From: Bacillus pumilus
GTDB taxonomy: Bacteria; Bacillota; Bacilli; Bacillales; Bacillaceae
Direction: 5' to 3'
NCBI RefSeq assembly: GCF_009937765.1
Contig: NZ_CP047089.1
Span: 2,540,272 to 2,604,271 of the forward strand
DNA length: 64,000 nt
Shown: piece by piece, positions 45,091 to 53,513 of the stretch
Numbering within the stretch: the first letter of the stretch is position 1
How the letters are laid out: each line of letters starts with the position of its first letter
Notes under the pieces: generated by a model
What the model saw: the letters and a program-made list of their open reading frames with translations, nothing else
What the model was told of the DNA's origin: nothing
Databases searched by the model: none
Position numbers and translations under genes: made by a program

Positions 45091-45570
45091 ATGAAAGTAC
45101 TGCCAGCTCATGAATACTTGAATCAGCACAGCATCCCATATGAGATCAAAACATTTTCTTCCGAAACAGAGAAGGGCGCCGCAAATGTAGCAGCAGCCCT
45201 TGGTTTTCGTGAGAGACAAATGATCAAGACATTGATTTTTGAAACAGGGGAAGGAGAGCAGCTGCTTGTGATGGTTGGTGCTGACCAGCATATTAAATCA
45301 GGGAAACTAAAGAAAGCGGCTGGATCCCGTAATATTAAAATGGCATCACCAGAGAAGGTTCTAGAAGTGACGGGCTACCGAATTGGCTCAATACCGCCGT
45401 TTTGCTGGCAGCCAGAAGGCTTCCGCACCATCATCGAAGCTTCGCTATTAGATGAAGACATATTAGGCGTTGGAGCAGGTGAATGGGGAAATGAAATATT
45501 GATCACACCAGAACAATTAGTGAAAGCCTCAAAGGCTGTACCGTATGACATCGTGCAGCCAACAGAATAG
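45091..45570 (+). CDS. YbaK/EbsC-family aminoacyl-tRNA editing protein
   Basis: 159 residues, full length for the YbaK group that hydrolyses mischarged aminoacyl-tRNA(Pro). The conserved lysine lies in MIKTLIF near residue 47, with MVGADQHIKSGKLKKAAG and GYRIGSIPPF, the latter lining the active site. Similar to B. subtilis YwhH. ATG 45091 follows AAGGAAAGGGG. Single gene with its own terminator. Confidence 0.85.
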   Translation: MKVLPAHEYLNQHSIPYEIKTFSSETEKGAANVAAALGFRERQMIKTLIFETGEGEQLLVMVGADQHIKSGKLKKAAGSRNIKMASPEKVLEVTGYRIGSIPPFCWQPEGFRTIIEASLLDEDILGVGAGEWGNEILITPEQLVKASKAVPYDIVQPTE

Positions 45571-45574
45571 ATAA

Positions 45575-45606
45575 AAGTGCCTGTTTCTCATGCAGGCACT
45601 TTTTTT
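45575..45606. terminator. Terminator between ybaK-like and lysR genes
   Basis: Stem AAGTGCCTG / CAGGCACTT with a 9-base loop and a T run; it overlaps the LysR gene's stop on the other strand. Confidence 0.9.
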
Positions 45607-46513
45607 AATTTGCAGCCGGCTCCTTAAATGGACCGATCTCTTTCGTTTTTAGGAAGGCATCCACGGTTCTATTTTCTTCAAGATCATTCGCCCGTTTGCA
45701 GATCACAACAGGTCTGATGATTTCTATGCCTTCGATATATACACGTCCAATCTCTTTCCGCTTAAGACTACCTTGAACCGCATCACGGGGAACAAGCGTG
45801 ATCCCATAGCCAGCTTTGATCATTTGAATCGCTTCATGAACACCGCTGAATTGTAAATCAACAGTCGGTTTCTTAATTCCTTTCGAGGTGAACAGGGAAA
45901 AGAGTTTATCTCTAGTGGAACTACCTTCTTCGCGCATCAAAAAAGGCTCCAGGCTCAGGCGCTCTAACGGAACGGTTTTTCCGTTCAACGGATGGTCTGC
46001 TGGCACAATAAAATCATAGCTTAAATTTGTCAAATGAGAGGTAACAATCTCCTCATGATGCAAATCTTCAATTACGGCGATGGCGACATCTGATTCATAT
46101 TGAAGCAGGCTCTCAATCACTTGAGCGGAGTTTCCACTTTTTAATTCAATTTCTGTCTGTGGAGATGACGATTTAAATGCAGCCAGCCAATCAGGCAGTA
46201 AAAAGTTGAGTGGTACGTAGGTAGAAGCGATGCGGAGGCGCCCCTTCTTCCCATTTTGCAATAGCGTGATCTGATATTCTACTTCCTTTTCAGCCTCAAA
46301 TACTTGCCGGGCATAAGGGTACAGCATCTTTCCCATTTCTGTGAGCTTAATTCCTCGGCCGTTTCGTTTAAAAAGGCGAAATCCGATCTCGCGTTCAATG
46401 CTTCTAAGCTGGGCGGTCACAGCTGGCTGTGTTAAAGAGAGAACATCTGCAGTTTGTGTGACGCTTTTTGTCTCTGCGACCTTTGCAAAAATCCGAAGGG
46501 CATGTAAATTCAA
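45605..46513 (-). CDS. LysR-family transcriptional regulator
   Basis: 302 residues from TTG 46513, which follows AGGTGG at 7 bases. The N-terminal winged helix (LHALRIFAKVAETKSVTQTA, then SLTQPAVTAQLRSIE) is followed by the two-lobed effector domain, with LMREEGSSTRD and GVHEAIQMIKAGYGITLVP of the CysB/CysL-like group. The effector is unknown. It is divergent from an MFS gene with 103 bases between the starts; an inverted repeat at 46533-46555 is a candidate binding site. Confidence 0.85.
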   Translation of the reverse strand: MNLHALRIFAKVAETKSVTQTADVLSLTQPAVTAQLRSIEREIGFRLFKRNGRGIKLTEMGKMLYPYARQVFEAEKEVEYQITLLQNGKKGRLRIASTYVPLNFLLPDWLAAFKSSSPQTEIELKSGNSAQVIESLLQYESDVAIAVIEDLHHEEIVTSHLTNLSYDFIVPADHPLNGKTVPLERLSLEPFLMREEGSSTRDKLFSLFTSKGIKKPTVDLQFSGVHEAIQMIKAGYGITLVPRDAVQGSLKRKEIGRVYIEGIEIIRPVVICKRANDLEENRTVDAFLKTKEIGPFKEPAAN

Positions 46514-46532
46514 ATTCGCACCACCTATCAAT

Positions 46533-46555
46533 TTTTTTGATAAATCAATCAAAAA
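46533..46555. promoter_or_regulatory. Inverted repeat in the lysR-MFS intergenic region
   Basis: TTTTTGAT - AAATCA - ATCAAAAA, a T-N11-A type palindrome as expected for a LysR site, placed 20 bases upstream of the regulator's own start. Confidence 0.45.
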
Positions 46556-46616
46556 CATTCATTAGATTTATTATAAAGCATCCCTTATCGTAAAGGTAGC
46601 GAAGGGGGAAGAAAAA

Positions 46617-47816
46617 ATGGATCGTCGTCAAAAGCAAGTTGTGTCAATATCGCTCATCACAGCATTTGCACTTATTGGGGATTCAATGCTCTATATTGTT
46701 CTTCCAGTCTATTGGAAAGAGATTGGTTTATCATCCATTTGGGAGGTCGGGTTACTGCTGTCCATCAATCGATTCATTCGTATCCCGCTAGCACCTGTCG
46801 TATGGTGGCTCTATCGCTATATCCCAATGAAAACGGGTGTATTGATCGCGATTTTGATCGCATCAGTGACCACAATATTATATGGGGTGAGCGGCTTTTG
46901 GCTGCTATTGATCTGCCGCTGCGCATGGGGGCTTGCTTGGACATTACTCCGTATGAGCGGGATGAGGGTTTTGGCTGAAATGGACGAAGGCTCACAAGGA
47001 CATTTGACGGGACTTTATAATGGGCTTTACCGGCTTGGTAGTTTATTTGGCATGTTATGTGGCGGAATCTTTGCTAGCTTGATCGGTTTTCAGTCCATGA
47101 CGCTAGTCTTTGGCTTGCTCACATTGATGGGATGCATTTTTTATGTATCGCTGGATGAAATTGAAAAGAGAGAAGACATTCAGGTGTATCATGGCATCAA
47201 ACAAAAATGGTTTACACGAGATGTGGTAAAAGTACTAATAACAGGCATGCTGATCGCACTGATCATCCAAGGTTTATTCGCATCCACGCTAAGTCATGTC
47301 ATTGAAGCAAAGATCGATCAGGATGAATTGACCTTGTTTGGTTTTGTCATCGGAGCTTCGGCTTTAAGCGGTGTGATTCAAGCACTCAGGTGGGGATGGG
47401 AACCATTTCTCGCACCGAGAACGGGCAGATGGTTTGATCGGCTTGTGATGAAGGAACGAATGCTATGCTGGATGTTTCTTTCATTTGGAGGGCTCAGTGT
47501 TCTTGGGGTCATGCTGAAGGTAAGTGGCTGGTTCCTATTGATGCTGCTTTTGATTCAGCTGCTGGCAACGGTTGTCACAACGTTCACCGATACGCTTGCC
47601 TTTCAAAAAGCCTCTGCTCAAACAGATAAGAACCGCTTTCTCGCCAGCTATTCTTTTGTTCAAGATATGGGGGCTGCTTTAGGACCTTTGTGTGGGTATA
47701 CATTGATCCAGTTTTTCGGAACAAACAGCGTCTTTTGGTTGATGCTCGTCATAAGCCTCATGCTTGTCAGCATGTGGGGAAGAGGGGGTCAACAAGTTTC
47801 GTCTAGTGCAGCGTAA
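46617..47816 (+). CDS. MFS transporter under LysR control
   Basis: 399 residues with about 12 hydrophobic segments; the MFS inter-helix motif region lies near residues 60-75 (LYRYIPMKTGVLIA). ATG 46617 follows GAAGGGGGAAG. Divergent from a LysR gene, so probably induced by that regulator's ligand. Substrate unknown; the similarity is only at superfamily level. Confidence 0.75.
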   Translation: MDRRQKQVVSISLITAFALIGDSMLYIVLPVYWKEIGLSSIWEVGLLLSINRFIRIPLAPVVWWLYRYIPMKTGVLIAILIASVTTILYGVSGFWLLLICRCAWGLAWTLLRMSGMRVLAEMDEGSQGHLTGLYNGLYRLGSLFGMLCGGIFASLIGFQSMTLVFGLLTLMGCIFYVSLDEIEKREDIQVYHGIKQKWFTRDVVKVLITGMLIALIIQGLFASTLSHVIEAKIDQDELTLFGFVIGASALSGVIQALRWGWEPFLAPRTGRWFDRLVMKERMLCWMFLSFGGLSVLGVMLKVSGWFLLMLLLIQLLATVVTTFTDTLAFQKASAQTDKNRFLASYSFVQDMGAALGPLCGYTLIQFFGTNSVFWLMLVISLMLVSMWGRGGQQVSSSAA

Positions 47817-47839
47817 AAAAATAAAGCGTTATATAAAAA

Positions 47840-47880
47840 ACTGCCTCATGCAGCTGATCGCAGGAGGCAGTCTATTCTTT
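47840..47880 (+). terminator. Terminator of the MFS gene
   Basis: Stem ACTGCCTC / GAGGCAGT with a 16-base loop and CTATTCTTTT after it; it reaches the end of the convergent gene. Confidence 0.75.
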
Positions 47881-48959
47881 TATTCTAAGTCTGAATCGTA
47901 GGCTTTTTGCGTCAGCTGGCTGACAACCTCTTTTAATCCATTTGGTTTATGGAATTCAACAGGTGTGCTTCCTTTTTCAAAGACGATTTGGTCTGCTTCA
48001 ACGAGCACGACATATCGATTGTTGACCTTCGCAATATGGATCGAGTGGCCGAAGTCGGCTAAAAGTCCTTTGATTTCTGTTTCACCTAGACGCATTTTCA
48101 TTGTGATATCAGGGGTTTGTTCCACAATGTGAGAAGCTGCTAGTGTGACCTGTTCAGTATCGAGTGTTTCTCTAATTTCTCGCTTTTCACTTGCTTCCCA
48201 TATTTCAAGATCCTCTTCGAACTGCTTTAATTCTTCACTTTCATCCTGTAATGTTTCAAATACTTGTTCCTGCACCATATTCATGACCTGTGATTTCATG
48301 ATTTCGGGCATAGATTCCCCGTATTCGACGAATTTCAGAAAGTCCTCAAAATAACGAGCATGTGAGGATTGGTGAATTTTCACTTCAGCTTCTTCCGTCA
48401 TGCCCTCTTCTGGCATAAATGGGTATTGAATTGATTTCATGTTTTTTGTTGTAATCGCCATTTCTACTTTTTTGATCAAGGTAGATGTATCAGCGATAGA
48501 AGCGACTTTCTGTTCAAAATCGCATTTCATAATAAAAACAAAGGAGTCATCGAAGTACTTTTTAGGAACGGCGGACGCAACTAAAAAAACGCCGCCTCTG
48601 ACAGCACTTGTATCTAAATACGTGCGAACAAACTGTTCACTGCATTCATTAAATACTTCTTTTGTATCGGCAAATCTCGTCTGATGAAATAAATTGTAGT
48701 TTGGATTTGAATCGAGTTCATGACCAGGCTCGACAATGAACCGGCCAATTTTGGTTGGTACTTGTTCTGATTTAGGGTGTCTGTCCACTTTTCGTTTGAC
48801 GATTTTTTTTAGCTCACCATCTAAAAAGTCCTTCAGTTCACTTTGTTCAAATTCCTCTTGATCTAATGTTTGATAATGCTTGAACCGTTTATTTGCTTGT
48901 TCATCTTTGCCTTCGATTTCTACGACAAAGAATGATAGAAAACGTATCGTAAAATCCAT
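47880..48959 (-). CDS. DUF3900-like protein
   Basis: 359 residues, soluble and acidic, no membrane segment or catalytic motif recognised. Features: an opening hydrophobic FTIRFLSFFVVEIEG, a middle segment with FARTY-like FVRTYLDTSAVRGGVFLVASAVP and a charged coiled-coil-like stretch around residues 230-265. I place it with DUF3900, a Bacillus family of unknown function, from memory of its length and N-terminus. ATG 48959 is preceded by a GTGGTGA ribosome site. It has a near-consensus sigma-A promoter, and a perfect Fur-box-like palindrome lies further upstream. Confidence 0.6.
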   Translation of the reverse strand: MDFTIRFLSFFVVEIEGKDEQANKRFKHYQTLDQEEFEQSELKDFLDGELKKIVKRKVDRHPKSEQVPTKIGRFIVEPGHELDSNPNYNLFHQTRFADTKEVFNECSEQFVRTYLDTSAVRGGVFLVASAVPKKYFDDSFVFIMKCDFEQKVASIADTSTLIKKVEMAITTKNMKSIQYPFMPEEGMTEEAEVKIHQSSHARYFEDFLKFVEYGESMPEIMKSQVMNMVQEQVFETLQDESEELKQFEEDLEIWEASEKREIRETLDTEQVTLAASHIVEQTPDITMKMRLGETEIKGLLADFGHSIHIAKVNNRYVVLVEADQIVFEKGSTPVEFHKPNGLKEVVSQLTQKAYDSDLE

Positions 48960-48995
48960 TGATTGGTCACCACTTTTTCTTCTTCGGATATGTTG

Positions 48996-49024
48996 AGTAT
49001 AGAAAAAGGAGTGAAAATCGTCAA
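48996..49024 (-). promoter_or_regulatory. Sigma-A promoter of the DUF3900-like gene
   Basis: Minus-strand TTGACG (49019-49024), a 17-base spacer and TATACT (48996-49001), 37 bases before the start codon. Confidence 0.75.
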
Positions 49025-49079
49025 CGAATGGAGAAATATCGTGTCATTATTTCCCGAGAAATGTTTCATGAAAAACACT

Positions 49080-49094
49080 TGATAATAATTATCA
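49080..49094. promoter_or_regulatory. Fur-box-like 7-1-7 palindrome
   Basis: TGATAAT-A-ATTATCA is an exact 7-1-7 inverted repeat of the form recognised by Fur/PerR/Zur in Bacillus. It lies 55 bases upstream of the -35 box of the DUF3900-like gene and just beyond the terminator of the DUF1540 gene. Confidence 0.5.
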
Positions 49095-49109
49095 TTCTTG
49101 ATAGAATGA

Positions 49110-49141
49110 TAAAAGAAAAGAAGGAACCTGCCAGTTCCTTC
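49110..49141 (-). terminator. Terminator of the DUF1540 gene
   Basis: Stem GAAGGAAC / GTTCCTTC with a 6-base loop, followed on the minus strand by TTTTCTTTT, 16 bases past the stop. Confidence 0.85.
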
Positions 49142-49157
49142 ATCTCAGAAAAATTAC

Positions 49158-49307
49158 TTATTTTGTTTCAAATGTTTCGCAATCAGTTTCAGCATTGCGA
49201 GTCACATCAGTCATTGTGTTTTTACCAATTTTAATGGTAGAAGCCGTACAGCTGTTATCAGCCCAAAAACGGCAAGAGTTCACTTCACAAAGTACATTTT
49301 GTGCCAT
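49158..49307 (-). CDS. Small DUF1540 cysteine-rich protein
   Basis: 49 residues: begins MAQNVLCEVNSCRFW and ends CETFETK. Four cysteines (7, 12, 20 and 43) in the C-x4-C-x7-C-x22-C arrangement with the AxNSC and T(x)I elements of DUF1540, a family abundant in spore formers and often sporulation-linked. Single-domain form. ATG 49307 lies 6 bases after a strong GGAGGTGA, and a clear terminator follows the stop, so it is a real small gene. Function unknown; metal binding is possible from the cysteines. Confidence 0.8.
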   Translation of the reverse strand: MAQNVLCEVNSCRFWADNSCTASTIKIGKNTMTDVTRNAETDCETFETK

Positions 49308-49661
49308 GGGAATTCACCTCCGTGATTCATATTGTGAATGAAGCAAGCTGCCACTTGAATTCATTCCATCTAGTAGTCTCTTAATAAAAAGAGGCTGTTT
49401 GTGCTGTTGATGCACATGTTTATCATACCATCTACCCTGATAATATACAATTTAAACTTTGAAAGAGCGAGAATACAAATCTCGCTCTTTTTTATTTGTA
49501 AAAATAGTTAAATGCTAGGTGGCACGCTCTCTCATTTCGACATATGAATAGAGTAGATTCAAAACCTGATGTCGGACAAAGTATGAGGGTACATGTACTG
49601 ATTTTCCGCATAAAGATAAGGTTTTTAATCAAAAATTTTCATAGAGAGATGAGGGGAGAAG
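49308..49661. other. Intergenic region upstream of yfnH
   Basis: 354 bases without a gene. It holds a plus-strand terminator-like hairpin at 49461-49492 and, nearer yfnH, AT-rich sequence with two CATA-containing stretches (49544 and 49609 areas) that resemble but do not exactly match the sigma-K -10 box CATANNNTA. No gene is seen that the hairpin would terminate. Confidence 0.5.
49461..49492 (+). terminator. Terminator-like hairpin with no obvious gene
   Basis: Stem AAAGAGCGAGA / TCTCGCTCTTT with a 7-base loop and a T run on the plus strand. No plus-strand gene lies upstream of it. Confidence 0.65.
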
Positions 49662-50426
49662 ATGAAAGCAGTCATTCTCTGCGGAGGAAAGGGAACGAGA
49701 ATGAGTGAGGTCACACAAGCGCTTCCTAAACCACTTGCTATGATCGGAGATCGGCCTATTCTATGGCATATTATGAAAATCTATCAGTATTACGGAGTAG
49801 ATGAGTTTATCTTATTGCTTGGATATAAAGGAGAGAAGATTAAAGAGTATTTCCTGAACTACGACTGGCGGCATCACAGCATGAAGCTGGATATGGCGAC
49901 AGGGGAAATGAAACTTTTAGGAAAGTCAGAGAACTGGAAAATCACCTTTTTAGATACGGGCGAGAATACGATGACAGGCGGACGGTTAAAGCAGGCACAG
50001 GATTACATTGGGGATGAGACATTCATGATGACGTATGGTGATGGACTTGCCAATATCAATATGTTTCATCTGCTGAAGCGTCATCAGGATCTTGGGGCAG
50101 CTGCGACTGTCACAGGAATTGAAAAGAAGTCACAGTACGGGACGTTGAAGGTATATAACGGGATGGCACAATCCTTCTCTGAGAAGACAGACAGTATCGG
50201 GATGATCAATGGAGGATTTTTTGTGTTGTCTCCAAAGGTATTTGATTATTTGACAGACGATGATCAATGCGTGTTTGAAGAAGAACCTCTTCAAAACCTG
50301 GCGAATGATGGGGAGCTTGCGGTTTATGAGCATCACGGATTTTGGACAGCGATCGATACGTATAAGAACTTGAAGGAAATCAATGGCATGTGGACAAATG
50401 GAAAACAACCATGGAAGGTTTGGTGA
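49662..50426 (+). CDS. yfnH: Glucose-1-phosphate cytidylyltransferase YfnH
   Basis: 254 residues, full length for the RfbF family. Nucleotidyltransferase start [13 protein letters not shown], then [16 protein letters not shown] and the metal Asp in [11 protein letters not shown] near residue 129. Makes CDP-glucose from CTP and glucose-1-phosphate. ATG 49662 follows GAGGGGAGA. First gene of a five-gene operon identical in order and gene sizes to B. subtilis yfnHGFED, a late sporulation operon that decorates the spore surface (crust) with sugars. Confidence 0.92.
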   Translation: MKAVILCGGKGTRMSEVTQALPKPLAMIGDRPILWHIMKIYQYYGVDEFILLLGYKGEKIKEYFLNYDWRHHSMKLDMATGEMKLLGKSENWKITFLDTGENTMTGGRLKQAQDYIGDETFMMTYGDGLANINMFHLLKRHQDLGAAATVTGIEKKSQYGTLKVYNGMAQSFSEKTDSIGMINGGFFVLSPKVFDYLTDDDQCVFEEEPLQNLANDGELAVYEHHGFWTAIDTYKNLKEINGMWTNGKQPWKVW

Positions 50427-50430
50427 CGGA

Positions 50431-51402
50431 ATGAGCGGATTTTGGAATGGGAAAAACGTATTTGTGACTGGATGTACAGGGTTATTGGGAAGCTATCTCG
50501 TCAAGGAATTGATTGATCAAGGGGCAAATGTAACTGGACTTGTGCGTGATCAGGTGCCACGATCGAATTTATATCAAGGCAGTCAATTTGAAAAAATGAA
50601 TGTGGTGCAAGGCGCATTGGAGGATATGCAAACGATTGAACGTGCGTTAGGAGAATACGAAATTGATACTGTCTTCCATCTGGCTGCCCAAGCCATTGTA
50701 GGGGTTGCAAATAGACACCCTGTTTCCACATTTGAAGCCAATATTTTAGGGACATGGAATGTGCTAGAGGCTTGTAGAAGACAGCCGCTAATCAAACGAG
50801 TCATCGTGGCATCAAGTGATAAAGCATACGGCGATCAGGAGCAGCTTCCATACGATGAAGACATGCCGCTAAATGGGAAACATCCGTATGATGTATCAAA
50901 GAGCTGTGCAGATTTAATTTCTCACACGTATTACAACACATATGGTCTCCCGGTTTGTATTACGCGCTGCGGCAATTTATACGGGGGCGGGGATTTAAAT
51001 TTCAACAGAATCATTCCGCAAACCATCCAGCTTGTCCTGGAAGGAGAAGCGCCTGAAATTAGAAGTGATGGGACATTTATTCGTGATTATTTCTACATTG
51101 AAGATGCGGTTAAGGCTTATTTGCTGCTAGCTGAGAAGATGGAGGAGAAAGGGCTCGCTGGAGAAGCATTTAACTTTAGTAATGAAATTCAGCTGACGGT
51201 TCTTGAGCTCGTGGATAAGATTTTAAAGGCAATGGGCAGTGAACTGAAGCCTCGTATTCTAAATCAAGGAACGCATGAGATCAAGCACCAATATTTGTCG
51301 GCAGAAAAGGCGAGAAAGCTGCTTGATTGGAAGCCTGACTACTCCATTGATGAAGGGTTAGAGAAGACGATTGAATGGTACCGCGAATTCTTTCAAAAAT
51401 AG
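50431..51402 (+). CDS. yfnG: CDP-glucose 4,6-dehydratase YfnG
   Basis: 323 residues from ATG 50431. Extended SDR: NAD motif [11 protein letters not shown] near residue 14, SSDK in place of the usual SST, and the catalytic YDVSK near 155. Converts CDP-glucose to CDP-4-keto-6-deoxyglucose. Only 4 bases separate it from yfnH. It provides the activated 6-deoxy sugar for the following glycosyltransferases. Confidence 0.92.
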   Translation: MSGFWNGKNVFVTGCTGLLGSYLVKELIDQGANVTGLVRDQVPRSNLYQGSQFEKMNVVQGALEDMQTIERALGEYEIDTVFHLAAQAIVGVANRHPVSTFEANILGTWNVLEACRRQPLIKRVIVASSDKAYGDQEQLPYDEDMPLNGKHPYDVSKSCADLISHTYYNTYGLPVCITRCGNLYGGGDLNFNRIIPQTIQLVLEGEAPEIRSDGTFIRDYFYIEDAVKAYLLLAEKMEEKGLAGEAFNFSNEIQLTVLELVDKILKAMGSELKPRILNQGTHEIKHQYLSAEKARKLLDWKPDYSIDEGLEKTIEWYREFFQK

Positions 51403-51414
51403 AGGTGTAAGTAG

Positions 51415-52326
51415 ATGAACAGCATATATTGTACGGTTCTATCAAGTGGAAGACTATATCAAGCTATTGCGTTTTTCTTATCATTGAAGCAAGTAGAAAA
51501 TGGTGCTGTCATCAAGACGTTATGTATGGATGATGCTGCATTTAATCTGCTTCATCAAATGAATTTTCCTCATGTCGATCTTGTTCATGTACGTGAGCTC
51601 GAAACGCCGGAGCTGCTGGAGAAAAAAGAGGAACGGGATGCCTCGGAATATTGCTGGACGTTAAAGCCGATGTGGATTGAGTGGTTATTTGAACAGGAGC
51701 AGGCAGAGAGCGTAACCTATCTTGATGCGGATTTGTTCTTTTATGAGAGCCCGCAAGTGATTTTTCAGCATCAGCCGGATGCCTCTGTATTACTTTCGAG
51801 AGGGGATATTGTGATTCCGAGCTTCGATCCTGAGGAAGTGAAGATGCTTCAGAAGCTTTTAGGCCGCTATAATTCAGGCTTCCTGCATTTTAAAGGAGAT
51901 GAAGCTGGCCGGAAATGCCTTAGCTGGTGGAAAGAAGAATGCTTGAAGGAATGCAAAAATGCGCCGGGTGAAGGCAAGTTTGGCGATCAAGGTTATCTCG
52001 ATCATATGCCGAAGCTGTTTGAAAAAGTGGAGGATATTCAAAGAAAAGGCGTGAATATTGGTCATTGGAACTATGGGCAGCATTCCTATCGTGAAGAAAA
52101 TGGACGGATTTTGCTGGAGGATGGACATCCGCTCATTTGCTATCATTTCAGTGGCTTTCGCATCGTGAGTAAGGATGAGATGCAGCAAATTCATGAGAAG
52201 GGGAGAGAGGATCTGCCGTTTTTCCAAGAAGCCTATCGAAACGTGCTACGTCATGTGATTGAATCTGTTGAGCAGGTCGATCCGATGTTTAACGGCTATG
52301 CCAAAGTTGAGGAGGATGACGCATGA
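51415..52326 (+). CDS. yfnF: Glycosyltransferase-like protein YfnF
   Basis: 303 residues, GT8-like/nucleotide-diphospho-sugar transferase fold. DxD-type metal motif in TYLDADLFFYES near residue 103, YNSGFLHFKG and GDQGYLD, and a late CYHFSGF. The acceptor is presumed to be spore crust polysaccharide or protein. ATG 51415 follows AGAGGTG. The TGA stop overlaps the next ATG. It is a paralogue of the last gene in the operon, sharing EYCWTLKP and the DxD and HFS motifs. Confidence 0.85.
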   Translation: MNSIYCTVLSSGRLYQAIAFFLSLKQVENGAVIKTLCMDDAAFNLLHQMNFPHVDLVHVRELETPELLEKKEERDASEYCWTLKPMWIEWLFEQEQAESVTYLDADLFFYESPQVIFQHQPDASVLLSRGDIVIPSFDPEEVKMLQKLLGRYNSGFLHFKGDEAGRKCLSWWKEECLKECKNAPGEGKFGDQGYLDHMPKLFEKVEDIQRKGVNIGHWNYGQHSYREENGRILLEDGHPLICYHFSGFRIVSKDEMQQIHEKGREDLPFFQEAYRNVLRHVIESVEQVDPMFNGYAKVEEDDA

Positions 52327-53513
52327 ATGAGAAGCCAAAGGTAAGCGTCATTATTCCGAGCTATAATGCCAAGGAGCGTTTAGAAGGGAGTCTTTTTTCC
52401 TTAACTCTTCAGGATACGGATATTCCGTTTGAAGTCATTGTCGCCGATAATGGGTCAATGGACGGCACGATGGAAATGCTTGAGAACATTGAGGTGAATT
52501 TCCCGTTTAAAAAGGTGCGTATTCCTGTCAATCAAGGGATTGCCAAGGGTCGTAATCATGCCATTCGCGAGGCAGAAGGAGACCTGTTGATATTCCATGA
52601 CAGTGATATGCTGGCAGAGCCGCAATTTATTCAAAAGCATGCGGAGGCACATGCTCATCAAGAGGACCTTGTCATTTGTGGTGTATGCTGGAAGCGGATT
52701 TATCGATATTTTTACGAAGCATTTGATAAGGATCATATCAAGCGATTGAAAAAGCAAGGTTTGTATAAACGGAAAATGAAAGATAAAACGCCTCTTTTAT
52801 CCATGCAAGAAGTGGAGAATGGTGCATTTCTAGAGAAAAGCTTTGATTTGCAGTCTGAGTTTATTGATATTCTCAAAGACATTTTGCGCACGTACAACTA
52901 TGATTTAGGCTCTTATGAGTTGCCGTGGCGATTTTTTATTACGAATAATTCCTCTGTCAAACGGAAGCATGTCATCGCGCTCGGGATGTTTGATGAAAAG
53001 ATCGTTCGGTACGGGTTTGAGGATTATGATTTAGGCATTCGTCTGCATCAGCTTGGTCTCTCCTTTGAATTGCGAGAGGATATCCTGAGCGTGCATCAGG
53101 AACATCCGAGTAATTTAACATCTTTTGATGACATCAAATATAACATTTTGTATATGTGCGAGAAGTACAACAATATTGATGCCATTGATGTCCATCTGGC
53201 TTTCTCTGGTCCGTTTTCTCACACCGTCACAAATGACATTGTAAAAGAGATTAGGCAGCTGCGTGAAAATCCGGTATTCGATGGTCTGCTCTCTTATTTT
53301 TTAGAGTTGCTTCATTTGATCACAGAGCGGAATGTAGGCATCAAACGGGATAAAAAAGATCAGCTGACAGCGAAACATGTCCCTTTGAAAAAGCTGTCAG
53401 AGATAGCGCAACTTGCACGGCAAGAATATGGCTGCACAGTGCTTGTTGAAGCCATTCAAGGGCTGACGAAAGAGCTATTACGCGTTGATTTGTTTCAAGT
53501 GGATGTGTTGTAG
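52323..53513 (+). CDS. yfnE: Family 2 glycosyltransferase YfnE
   Basis: 396 residues. N-terminal GT-A domain: VSVIIPSYNAKERLEGSL, VIVADNGSMDGT and the DxD-like FHDSDM near residue 91, with the acceptor-side motif FGFEDYDLG-like RYGFEDYDLGIRL near 237. The C-terminal ~130 residues are helical. Overlaps yfnF by 4 bases and abuts yfnD with no gap, so translation is coupled. Confidence 0.87.
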   Translation: MNEKPKVSVIIPSYNAKERLEGSLFSLTLQDTDIPFEVIVADNGSMDGTMEMLENIEVNFPFKKVRIPVNQGIAKGRNHAIREAEGDLLIFHDSDMLAEPQFIQKHAEAHAHQEDLVICGVCWKRIYRYFYEAFDKDHIKRLKKQGLYKRKMKDKTPLLSMQEVENGAFLEKSFDLQSEFIDILKDILRTYNYDLGSYELPWRFFITNNSSVKRKHVIALGMFDEKIVRYGFEDYDLGIRLHQLGLSFELREDILSVHQEHPSNLTSFDDIKYNILYMCEKYNNIDAIDVHLAFSGPFSHTVTNDIVKEIRQLRENPVFDGLLSYFLELLHLITERNVGIKRDKKDQLTAKHVPLKKLSEIAQLARQEYGCTVLVEAIQGLTKELLRVDLFQVDVL

